Below are positions 1 through 7,081 of a stretch of 36,945 nt of DNA, piece by piece. The position numbers and the translations under genes were made by a program. The stretch comes from Cytophagales bacterium (GTDB lineage Bacteria; Bacteroidota; Bacteroidia; Cytophagales; CCMP332), in NCBI GenBank assembly GCA_028279065.1, contig JANQSY010000093.1, forward strand, positions 1-36,945, read 5' to 3'. The notes below the pieces were generated by a model, which saw only the letters and a list, made by a program, of their open reading frames with translations, did no database searches and was not told the origin of the DNA. Each line of letters opens with the position of its first letter. Position 1 is the stretch's first letter.

Positions 1-31
1 CCCAACTTTAATCGAATCAATCACTAGCTGC

Positions 32-388
32 CTAGCTTTTTTTGGTGGCTTCCTTTTTGTTTTCACTCTTCGGCTGCTCTTCTTTTTGATCTTCCTTTGA
101 AGCTGCTTGGGGCTTAGCTTCCGCCTTGGATCCGGCTTTTTCCTCTTTTGGTTTTTTGGATTCCGTTGCTGCTGAAGTCTTGCTTGCAGCTTTGGCGGCT
201 ACTTTTTTCTCAATCGGTTTTTCCTCCTTTGCCTTGGATGAGGCTGCGGATTTGGTGGCTGCTTTTGGTTTTGGTTTGGATGCTGTACCCGCAGATCTGC
301 TCCTTTTGATCTTTTGAGTGGGTCTGGACTTGCCAAAAGTTCCCGTTACAATTTTTCCCTTTTTCGTTCTCCTGTCTCCTTTTCCCAT
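32..388 (-). CDS. 30S ribosomal protein bTHX with long Lys/Ala-rich tail
   Basis: Small-subunit ribosomal protein of the bTHX family, which in Thermus sits at the top of the 30S head. Residues 1-27 (beginning MGKGDRRTKKGKIVTGTFGK) closely match the classical 27-residue Thermus peptide. The remaining ~90 residues are a low-complexity Lys/Ala/Glu/Ser/Pro tail resembling the C-terminal tail of histone H1; it is basic near the core and mixed-charge further out. At 118 residues the protein is several times the usual family length. It starts at an ATG 14 bases after the stop of the upstream minus-strand gene, so the two probably share a transcript. Core assignment is strong; the role of the tail is unknown. 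Confidence 0.9.
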   Translation of the reverse strand: MGKGDRRTKKGKIVTGTFGKSRPTQKIKRSRSAGTASKPKPKAATKSAASSKAKEEKPIEKKVAAKAASKTSAATESKKPKEEKAGSKAEAKPQAASKEDQKEEQPKSENKKEATKKS

Positions 389-402
389 GTTTTGCTATTT
401 GT

Positions 403-591
403 TTAATCTTCGGATTGAAGGCTGATCTTATGCTGGAGGTCTTCTACCATTTTCTGCTTCTTATCCAATCTTTTTCTTTCAGGGGTCATTGGGCCACCTT
501 TGAGGTCCTCCATCTGGAGGGCTAACTTGTACAAAAGTTCTTCCAGCCCCTCCAATAAGATCGGCACATATTTTGAATCTATCTTGACCAC
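403..591 (-). CDS. Small helical protein of unknown function
   Basis: Short, charged, mostly alpha-helical protein of about 62 residues (beginning MVKIDSKYVPILLEGLEELL) with no signal peptide or recognisable catalytic motif. The frame is open upstream to a TTG at 648, but the GTG at 591 is preferred: it is preceded by a purine-rich AGGAAAAAGG stretch, and the longer version would overlap the divergent msrA leader. It lies just upstream of the bTHX gene on the same strand, so it is probably co-transcribed with it, but nothing in the sequence ties it to translation. I do not recognise the family. That it is a real gene is moderately supported by composition and context. Confidence 0.6.
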   Translation of the reverse strand: MVKIDSKYVPILLEGLEELLYKLALQMEDLKGGPMTPERKRLDKKQKMVEDLQHKISLQSED

Positions 592-666
592 GACAACCTT
601 TTTCCTGTGATTTAAATAAGCTTGGTCGTTAAAACTATAAAAAATCAAATTCCGATAAGAATAGCC

Positions 667-1284
667 TTGAAAACTTTGTTACTGAACTTTTTGTTTTTTT
701 CGCTCTGTCTGATCCCAGCTTTTGGCTGTGAAGACACCAAAAATCAATCAATGAAAGAGACTGCAACCTTCGGCGCGGGATGCTTCTGGTGTGTGGAAGC
801 AATATTTACTGAACTAAAAGGAGTCCATAAGGTGACTTCCGGATATACTGGTGGGCAAACTGAAAATCCAACATATAAAGCGGTTTGCAATGGGACCACC
901 GGGCATGCTGAGGTGGCCCAGATCGAATTCGATCCGGAGGTGATCTCCTTTACTGAATTACTAGAGGTTTTCTGGAAAACCCATGACCCTACCACCCTGA
1001 ACCAACAGGGAGCTGACAAGGGCACTCAGTACAGATCGGCTGTTTTCTATCATTCGGAAGAACAAAAAGCCCTTGCTGAAAAGTATAAGAAAAAGCTGGA
1101 CGAATCAGGGGCATATCCGAATCCAATCGTAACCGAGATCACCAGGTTTGAAAAGTTCTACCCTGCGGAGGACTATCACCAGGAGTATTATGAAAACAAC
1201 CCAAATGCGGGTTATTGCACTTATGTGATCCAGCCCAAGGTGGAGAAATTCAGGGAGGTGTTTGCCGATAAACTGAAAAATTGA
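667..1284 (+). CDS. msrA: Peptide-methionine (S)-S-oxide reductase MsrA, exported
   Basis: Reduces methionine-S-sulfoxide in proteins and peptides back to methionine. The hallmark GCFWC motif is present (catalytic Cys39 counting from the TTG at 667), with the conserved downstream HDPTTLNQQGADKGTQYRS segment and a C-terminal NPNAGYC that supplies the resolving cysteine. The N-terminus from TTG 667 is a hydrophobic leader ending IPAFGC, so the enzyme is probably periplasmic and perhaps a lipoprotein, although the -3 position of the lipobox is not ideal. The open frame extends to a TTG at 622, but that version puts a polar stretch before the signal peptide. An ATG at 751 would give a cytosolic form. 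The stop codon overlaps the start of the next gene. Confidence 0.93.
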   Translation: MKTLLLNFLFFSLCLIPAFGCEDTKNQSMKETATFGAGCFWCVEAIFTELKGVHKVTSGYTGGQTENPTYKAVCNGTTGHAEVAQIEFDPEVISFTELLEVFWKTHDPTTLNQQGADKGTQYRSAVFYHSEEQKALAEKYKKKLDESGAYPNPIVTEITRFEKFYPAEDYHQEYYENNPNAGYCTYVIQPKVEKFREVFADKLKN

Positions 1285-1835
1285 ATTCTGAGGAGAAAAT
1301 CCTTTTCTTCCTCGCCCTGATCCCTCCGGAGGATAAGCTTGCGAAATATCAAGTTCTTAAGGACCACTTCACCTCTACCTTCGGGACGAAAGCAGCTCAA
1401 AAATCTCCCCCCCATATCACCCTAGTTCCCCCTTTTCCCATTGAAAAAGGAGAATATAAGAAACTTGAATCAGCCGTAAGATTGGCTGTGGAAAAGATCC
1501 CGCCTTTCAAGATCGAGGTCAATGGGTATGGCCGTTTCGACTCAAGGGTGATCTACGCTCATCCTTACCTAAGCAAAGAACTGGCTTCTTGTAGGAAGAT
1601 CATAAACAGCCATTTTGAAATGGTATTCCCCAATGCATTAAAGCTTCCCAGTCGGCCCTTTAAACCCCATATCACCCTGGCATTCAAGGATATTGAAGAA
1701 GAGGATATTGAAGCTGCCTGGGAAAGCCTAAAGAACCTCCCTCTGGAGGATAAATTTGATGCCCTAAATGTCACCATCCTTGAATTTTCCAATGGAAAAT
1801 GGCAGCCAAGGGAGACCATCCCTTTCAAGGGATAA
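1281..1835 (+). CDS. thpR: 2H phosphoesterase / RNA 2',3'-cyclic phosphodiesterase (2'-5' RNA ligase family)
   Basis: Member of the 2H phosphoesterase superfamily (LigT/ThpR), which opens 2',3'-cyclic phosphates on RNA ends. Both catalytic HxT motifs are present: PHITL at His45-Thr47 and KPHITL at His130-Thr132, about 85 residues apart as is usual. Length (184 residues) fits the family. The only reasonable start is the TTG at 1281, which overlaps the msrA stop by four bases, so the pair is translationally coupled. The exact substrate of this bacterial family is often unclear, so the symbol is tentative. A cytosolic protein is expected because no signal peptide is present. Confidence 0.82.
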   Translation: MNSEEKILFFLALIPPEDKLAKYQVLKDHFTSTFGTKAAQKSPPHITLVPPFPIEKGEYKKLESAVRLAVEKIPPFKIEVNGYGRFDSRVIYAHPYLSKELASCRKIINSHFEMVFPNALKLPSRPFKPHITLAFKDIEEEDIEAAWESLKNLPLEDKFDALNVTILEFSNGKWQPRETIPFKG

Positions 1836-1890
1836 TGGCAAAATGTCAGGGATCTCTAGTTGGCCCAAAAAATGATGGAGTTCAGTTAAA

Positions 1891-2667
1891 TTGAAGAAAA
1901 TGGATTTCAATAAGGAGGTAATTGAAGCAAGCAAAATACAGCCTGTGCTTTTGGATTTCTGGGCTCCCTGGTGTGGGCCTTGTCAGCTCCTTGGGCCCAT
2001 TCTGGAGGAATTGGAGCAGGAAGCCAAAGGAGCCTGGAGGCTGATTAAGGTCAACACGGATCAGGAGCAGGATATCGCTATGGAATTGGGAATCAGGGGC
2101 ATCCCAGATGTCCGATTATATATTGATGGCAAGGAAAAAGCAAGGTTTTCCGGAGCCCTTCCCAAACACCAGGTAGAAGAGTTCCTTAAAAAGAACCTTC
2201 CCGACTACAGGGAAGAAGAGCTGAAAAGCATCCTATCAAAAATGAATGGCTCCACAACAGATCTGGAAATCTTTGCTGAAAATAATCCGGATATGCATTC
2301 GGCCTCCATGGCACTTGCGCAAAAGGTCTTATTGGAAAATCCTGAATTGGCCATCAACATGCTGAAAAGGATCCCCCCCACCAATTCCGATTACCAAAAG
2401 GCCCAAAATCTAATTCCCCTGTCCCAGCTTCTCAACTTTGAGAAACAGGAAAATGATATCGGTGCACTTATCTACAAGGCCAGGGAGAAAGTAATGGCAG
2501 GGGATTTCGAAACCGCGATCGTTTCCCTTATTGAAGCTGTCAAGCTTGAAAAGACCTTCTATGACGAGCTGGCCAGGAAAGCTACCATCGCACTCTTTAA
2601 CTACCTGGGGGATGATCATGAGTTGACCCTGAGGTACAGGAGACAGTTTGATATGGCTTTATATTAA
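1891..2667 (+). CDS. Thioredoxin-TPR protein, CnoX/YbbN-like
   Basis: Cytosolic thioredoxin fold (residues ~1-105) joined to an alpha-helical TPR-like C-terminal region (~110-258). This is the architecture of CnoX (YbbN), a holdase chaperone that protects proteins from oxidation and hands them to GroEL or DnaK. The active site is WAPWCGPC with the canonical CGPC, whereas E. coli CnoX has SQHC; this protein may therefore keep real thiol-disulfide activity. A cis-proline loop (RGIPDV) is present. Translation could begin at the TTG at 1891 or at the in-frame ATG at 1900; the ATG is equally plausible. It lies 55 bases after the 2H phosphoesterase gene and may be read through from it. Confidence 0.85.
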   Translation: MKKMDFNKEVIEASKIQPVLLDFWAPWCGPCQLLGPILEELEQEAKGAWRLIKVNTDQEQDIAMELGIRGIPDVRLYIDGKEKARFSGALPKHQVEEFLKKNLPDYREEELKSILSKMNGSTTDLEIFAENNPDMHSASMALAQKVLLENPELAINMLKRIPPTNSDYQKAQNLIPLSQLLNFEKQENDIGALIYKAREKVMAGDFETAIVSLIEAVKLEKTFYDELARKATIALFNYLGDDHELTLRYRRQFDMALY

Positions 2668-2730
2668 GTTTGAACTTCTGAGTTCTGAGTTTGAAGTGAG
2701 GGTGCAAACTTCGAACTTCGTACTCCAAAC
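2668..2730. repeat. Intergenic GAACTTC / TTCTGAG short-repeat patch
   Basis: Gap between two plus-strand genes made of iterated short words: TTCTGAG occurs twice in tandem (CTTCTGAGTTCTGAG), and GTTTGAA, AAACTTCGAACTTCG and CCAAAC recur as direct and inverted copies. AAGTTTG at the left is the reverse complement of CAAACTT further right, so the patch could fold into an imperfect hairpin. Similar degenerate GAAGTTCGAAGTTTG-type patches occur between genes in other Bacteroidota genomes (from memory, not checked). The function is unknown. Confidence 0.55.
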
Positions 2731-2738
2731 CATTTTTC

Positions 2739-3170
2739 ATGGCTAGAAACTTCCTGGGGCTGCTTGCCGGCTTGCTTTCTTCCTTTTTTGTGATCATGCT
2801 CGTCGAGATGATCGGCCATGCTTTCTATCCTCCTCCTGAAGGCATTGATTATGCAGATCTCGATACAGTCAAAGAATACCTTCCTGAGATCCCGATCGGG
2901 GCCTTGCTGTTTGTGATCCTGGCCTATTTCATTGGTTCTATGGCTGGAGGATTCGTTTTAGGGATCATTGGGGGAAAGAATCTTGGGGTCTGGGCCACAG
3001 TTCTGGGGAAACTGTTACTGCTAGCTGGCCTGATCAATCTGATCCGACTCCCCGGACATCCGATTTGGTTCTGGATAATCAGTCTATTGGTATATATTCC
3101 CTCCGTTTTCCTTGGACTCCGACTTTCAAAGAGTTTGCCGAATAATACCGAAGGCCCCATGCCAAATTAA
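2739..3170 (+). CDS. Four-helix integral membrane protein, unknown function
   Basis: A 143-residue inner-membrane protein with about four predicted transmembrane helices (near residues 5-27, 52-75, 82-105 and 108-128). A hydrophilic loop after helix 1 contains FYPPPEGIDYADLDTVKEY. No catalytic or binding motif is recognisable; it broadly resembles small uncharacterised membrane proteins common in Bacteroidota. The stop overlaps the ATG of the next gene (TAATG), so the two are probably translated together. The function is not assignable from sequence. Confidence 0.75.
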   Translation: MARNFLGLLAGLLSSFFVIMLVEMIGHAFYPPPEGIDYADLDTVKEYLPEIPIGALLFVILAYFIGSMAGGFVLGIIGGKNLGVWATVLGKLLLLAGLINLIRLPGHPIWFWIISLLVYIPSVFLGLRLSKSLPNNTEGPMPN

Positions 3171-3391
3171 TGCCGGACCTCGGGAAACTTCTTCTCTTTA
3201 TCGGTGTTATACTGGTGTTGCTGGGACTATTTCTGATCTATTTCGGTAATAGTTTCAGTTGGTTTGGTCAATTGCCAGGGGATATCAAGGTCAAAAGGGA
3301 GAACTTCAGCTTTCATTTCCCGTTAACCTCTATGCTCCTGTTGAGCATTTTTATTTCAGCGGCAATTTGGCTGGTAAAACGATTTTTATAA
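3170..3391 (+). CDS. DUF2905 family small membrane protein
   Basis: Seventy-three residues with two transmembrane helices (about 5-25 and 52-70) flanking the segment GQLPGDIKVKRENFSFHFPL. That pattern (LPGDI..R.NF.F.FPL) is the signature of DUF2905, a widespread family of very small membrane proteins of unknown function. Length is typical. The ATG overlaps the preceding stop by one base (TAATG), indicating translational coupling with the four-helix membrane protein upstream. Confidence 0.88.
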   Translation: MPDLGKLLLFIGVILVLLGLFLIYFGNSFSWFGQLPGDIKVKRENFSFHFPLTSMLLLSIFISAAIWLVKRFL

Positions 3392-3435
3392 TTGTGAAGG
3401 AAAACTGACGACAATTCCATTAAGGTACCATTTGG

Positions 3436-3455
3436 TATTTTCGCACTTCAATTTT
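3436..3455 (+). promoter_or_regulatory. Probable promoter -7 element and leader of protease gene 1
   Basis: TATTTTCG at 3436-3443 matches the Bacteroidota -7 consensus TANNTTTG in 7 of 8 positions, 21 bases before the ATG at 3464. No convincing TTG -33 element was found at the usual spacing. The 20 bases from 3436 are almost identical (18 of 20) to those at 21196-21215 before rplS, which supports a real promoter. Confidence 0.5.
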
Positions 3456-3463
3456 TAAAAAAT

Positions 3464-6400
3464 ATGAGAAAACTGATCTTAATTATTGCCCTTTCTATGT
3501 TCCAATTTAATGCCTCATACGGTTCGAATGAGGATTACAAACTTGGATTCAGGGCCGCAAATCATACTCCGGAAACGACCCCTTCCATTGAGAAGGCAAT
3601 GATCTACTCCAAAGAAGAAGTTGTGAATGGGAAGGTTTTCAGGCTGGTTCAATTTTACGAGATCCCATCAGATCTGGAAAAGAAGGAAATGGAAGGTTTG
3701 GGGATCGAATTCATCTATTATCAACCCTCAAGAGCGTATTATTCTGCAATTCCAACAAACCTTGATCCCAAAACCCTTGAATCAAGAAACATCAGGTCGA
3801 TCCTACAGCTAAGGGGTGAATGGAAGATCAGCGAAAGGATCCTATCCGGAGAGATCCCGGATTTTGCAAAAGCAAACGGAAACAAATTCAACGTAACTAT
3901 CACTTATCCATCAAACTTAAGCTCAGAATATGTTGAGCAGGCCTTGGTGAAAATGGGTTTAGAGCCAAGAAAGCCATTTACTTTTGGCGAATCCTTTGAT
4001 CTGACAGTCAATTCCAAGGATCTGGAGGATCTACAAAATGCTGCATGGGTCTACTTTATTGATTATTGCGATGACCCTGGCCAGCCCGAGAACAACACCG
4101 CAAGAACATTACATAGAGCAAATTCCATTCATCCGGACTTTGGTGCCGGCAGGGAGTATGATGGGGAGGGAGTGGTCCTTCAGGTACAAGACAATAGCTC
4201 ACTCGCCGGGGCAGGTTCTCACATCGATTGGCAGGGAAGAACCAATACATCAAATTCAGCTTCACTGACATCTACCCATGGCGCGCACGTAACAGGAACT
4301 GTAATGGGAGCGGGCAATCTCAATCCCCTGGCAGAGGGAATGGCTAATGGAGCTTTCGTGTGGAAATATGGACCATCGAATAATAATTATTCTGCAGTCC
4401 CAAATCTCATCACAAATGAAGGCTTGGTTATCACCCAAAAGTCGTATAGTAATGGTTGTAATGCCGGATACACACAGTTAACAAGGGATCTGGATGTCAT
4501 GGTAAACAATTTCCCTGAACTTCTTCATGTGTTCTCTGCTGGAAATTCAAATGGCTTGAATTGCGGTTATGGCGGAGGAGGAGCAGGAACTCAATGGGGA
4601 AATGTAACGGGCGGACATAAGATCGCAAAGAATGCTATTGCAACCGCAAATGTCACCTCCACAGGTGCGATATCCGGCTCCTCGTCAAGAGGGCCAGCAT
4701 GGGATGGCCGGATAAAACCAGAGTTGTCTGCAAAAGGAACACAGGTATTTTCCACCTATCCGGGAAACGTTTATGCGACGATTTCAGGTACCTCAATGGC
4801 CTCTCCAGGAGTTGCAGGCGTTGCCGCCCAGCTTTACCAAGCCTTCAGAGAAAAGAATGGCGGTGCAAATCCACAAGGGGGATTGATCAAAGCTATACTG
4901 ATGAACACTGCAAATGACCTTGGAAATCCAGGTCCTGATTTCATTTTTGGATACGGGCATATCAATGGATACAGGTCTGTTGAGGTCATCGAAAACGACC
5001 AGTTTTTGGTGGACACCGCCTCCCAGGGCGACTCATTGGTTTATTCTTTAAGCGTACCTGCAAATGCTGAAAACCTAAGGGTTATGCTTTATTGGCCAGA
5101 TGTGGCTGGGGCGGTTAATGTAAATCCAAGTCTGGTCAATGATCTTGAGTTCATTCTTCTGGATCCCTCAAACACAGAATACGAACCCTGGGTGCTCGAT
5201 CACTCTCCAAATGCATCAAGCTTGAATTCACCGGCAACCAGAGGGGAAGACCACCTCAACAACATGGAGCAGGTGACTTTGGCTAACCCTCCTGCCGGAA
5301 ACTATACTCTTGTTGTAAAGGGTCACCAGGTCCCTTCAGGTCCACAGGAGTTCTATGTCACTCATTATATAGAGACCGATGATATCAAACTTACTTACCC
5401 AATAGGTCGTGAATCGATCGAGCCAGGGGAAAACATACTTGTGCGTTGGGATGCATATGGGAACTCCAGTACGTTTAGCCTGGAATACTCCCTTGATGGC
5501 GGATCAAATTGGAGCACCATTAGCTCAAGTATCCCTGCAGGTAGAAGATATTGGAGTTGGAACGTTCCTAACAACTCAAGCCATGATGCAATGGTGAGGA
5601 TAACAAGGGGATCAAAAACATCGGTTTCCGAGCTTCCATTTTACATCATGGAATCTCCAAATAATCTTAATGTAACTTCAAGGTGTCCTGATTCTCTTGA
5701 GCTTAGTTGGTCTACATCACCGACCGCAATTGGATATGTGGTCAGAGAACTTGGCACAAAATATATGGACTCTGTTGGCTACACTACCAATACATCATAT
5801 TGGTTTGACATCCCATCTTCCAACACTAGTGCATGGTTAACTGTAAATGCCACATCCATTGGTGATGTAAAAAGTAGAAGATCAATTGCTATTCAGACCA
5901 CCGGAGGAATTCAAAATTGTCCTGAATCACCAGTTGCGGACTTTTCAGCAAACACCGTCAATGTCTGTGTTGGAAAACCTGTTCAGTTCTATGATGAGTC
6001 CGTGAACGTCACGACATCCTGGTCATGGAGCGCCAACCCATCCACCATCCAATTTGTAGGAGGGACATCTTTCAGCTCCCAAAACCCGATCATTGAATTC
6101 ACTGCTCCAGGAACATACGACATTTCACTTCAGGCGAGCAATTCAAATGGAACGGGCTCAATAACCAAAAACAGTTATTTGTTTACCGTCACCGGAGATC
6201 CAATTCCATTGGATGAACAATTCTTCAGCACCAGTTTTCCACCGGTTAATTGGGAAGTCGATAACCCTGACGAAGACTATACCTGGTTAAGATCAGTTTC
6301 GGTGATCGGCTCCAATGGGGCGGCAACCAATGCAGCTTTCATAAATCATTTCAACAACAATTCTGCCAATAGAAGTGATTATCTATTGACCAAGGTCATG

Positions 6401-7006
6401 GATCTAAGCAATTTCCAAAACCCTCTGTTGCTATTTGATCTTTCAAATGCAGAGAGGATAACGGCAGTTGGCCCCTCACTGAAGGTCGAGGTATCAGTGG
6501 ACTGTGGCGCTACTTTCCAGGCCACGAGTTATGATAAGACCGGGGATGATCTCGCCACAGTTCCTTTTGGAAATGGTTCAAACATTTGGATACCTCTCAA
6601 TGCAGGACACTGGAGAACAGATACTGTCAGCCTTAAGCAATATATCGGCACGGAAGTTCAGGTTGGCTTCCACACTATTTCTGCAGTGGTTGGTAACAAT
6701 ATTTACTTGGATAATATTAGGGTGATCGAAGGTCCGGTTTCGGGATTGGAAGAGAACCTCTTCGAATCTTCAGTTTCTATCTTCCCAAATCCCGCAAAGG
6801 ATAATTTGACCATTTCATCGACCCAGGACTATCCTATCGATATGATCGAATTGGTTGATATAGTAGGAAAAACCAAAACCGATGTAGAATTTAGGAAAGA
6901 AGGTGAGGAATATCACCTTGATGTAAGCGGATTCTCCAAAGGGATCTATTTGGTACGACTAACCTCCAAGGATACGCGGATAACGAAAAAACTGGAAATT
7001 CAATAA
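3464..7006 (+). CDS. Secreted S8 (subtilisin-like) protease with PKD and T9SS sorting domain, copy 1
   Basis: Large (1180-residue) secreted serine endopeptidase. A signal peptide (residues 1-20) is followed by a propeptide-like region (~21-210), then the S8 domain with catalytic Asp243 (in VQDNS), His272 (STHGAHVTG) and Ser444 (SGTSMASPGVAG). Next come a convertase-type beta-sandwich (~510-640), an Ig-like module (~645-725), an Fn3-like module (~730-815), a PKD domain (~822-910), and an adhesin/MAM-like domain (~915-1095). A type A T9SS C-terminal domain (from ~1105, IFPNPAKDNL) ends the protein. The last domain predicts export through the type IX system and cell-surface anchoring or release. 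A close paralogue follows immediately, each gene with its own promoter and terminator. The substrate is unknown; nutrient scavenging is a reasonable inference. Confidence 0.95.
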   Translation: MRKLILIIALSMFQFNASYGSNEDYKLGFRAANHTPETTPSIEKAMIYSKEEVVNGKVFRLVQFYEIPSDLEKKEMEGLGIEFIYYQPSRAYYSAIPTNLDPKTLESRNIRSILQLRGEWKISERILSGEIPDFAKANGNKFNVTITYPSNLSSEYVEQALVKMGLEPRKPFTFGESFDLTVNSKDLEDLQNAAWVYFIDYCDDPGQPENNTARTLHRANSIHPDFGAGREYDGEGVVLQVQDNSSLAGAGSHIDWQGRTNTSNSASLTSTHGAHVTGTVMGAGNLNPLAEGMANGAFVWKYGPSNNNYSAVPNLITNEGLVITQKSYSNGCNAGYTQLTRDLDVMVNNFPELLHVFSAGNSNGLNCGYGGGGAGTQWGNVTGGHKIAKNAIATANVTSTGAISGSSSRGPAWDGRIKPELSAKGTQVFSTYPGNVYATISGTSMASPGVAGVAAQLYQAFREKNGGANPQGGLIKAILMNTANDLGNPGPDFIFGYGHINGYRSVEVIENDQFLVDTASQGDSLVYSLSVPANAENLRVMLYWPDVAGAVNVNPSLVNDLEFILLDPSNTEYEPWVLDHSPNASSLNSPATRGEDHLNNMEQVTLANPPAGNYTLVVKGHQVPSGPQEFYVTHYIETDDIKLTYPIGRESIEPGENILVRWDAYGNSSTFSLEYSLDGGSNWSTISSSIPAGRRYWSWNVPNNSSHDAMVRITRGSKTSVSELPFYIMESPNNLNVTSRCPDSLELSWSTSPTAIGYVVRELGTKYMDSVGYTTNTSYWFDIPSSNTSAWLTVNATSIGDVKSRRSIAIQTTGGIQNCPESPVADFSANTVNVCVGKPVQFYDESVNVTTSWSWSANPSTIQFVGGTSFSSQNPIIEFTAPGTYDISLQASNSNGTGSITKNSYLFTVTGDPIPLDEQFFSTSFPPVNWEVDNPDEDYTWLRSVSVIGSNGAATNAAFINHFNNNSANRSDYLLTKVMDLSNFQNPLLLFDLSNAERITAVGPSLKVEVSVDCGATFQATSYDKTGDDLATVPFGNGSNIWIPLNAGHWRTDTVSLKQYIGTEVQVGFHTISAVVGNNIYLDNIRVIEGPVSGLEENLFESSVSIFPNPAKDNLTISSTQDYPIDMIELVDIVGKTKTDVEFRKEGEEYHLDVSGFSKGIYLVRLTSKDTRITKKLEIQ

Positions 7007-7010
7007 ATCA

Positions 7011-7037
7011 AAAAAGGGGCTCCGGCCCCTTTTTTTG
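7011..7037 (+). terminator. Rho-independent terminator after protease gene 1
   Basis: Perfect stem GGGGC/GCCCC closed by a TCCG loop (a UNCG-class tetraloop on a C-G pair), preceded by an A-run and followed by a run of T. It starts 5 bases after the stop codon of the first protease. Confidence 0.93.
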
Positions 7038-7062
7038 TTTTTACTATTGAAATGTAGCTTTA
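7035..7062 (+). promoter_or_regulatory. Probable promoter of protease gene 2
   Basis: TTG at 7035-7037, a 17-base spacer and TAGCTTTA at 7055-7062 fit the flavobacterial TTG-N17-23-TANNTTTG consensus with one mismatch. The -33 element lies inside the T-tract of the upstream terminator. The ATG follows 20 bases after the -7 element. Confidence 0.55.
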
Positions 7063-7081
7063 CCCTACCAAAAATGTTAGT

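Noticed and set aside
126-317. Plus-strand open frame opposite the bTHX tail.
   Set aside because: Compositional shadow of the Lys/Ala-rich tail; hydrophobic string with no recognisable features.
622-666. TTG 622 extension of MsrA.
   Set aside because: Adds polar residues before a good signal peptide that begins naturally at TTG 667.
5740-5770. TTGGCACA within protease 1 resembling a sigma-54 -24 box.
   Set aside because: It lacks the GC at the -12 position and lies inside coding sequence.
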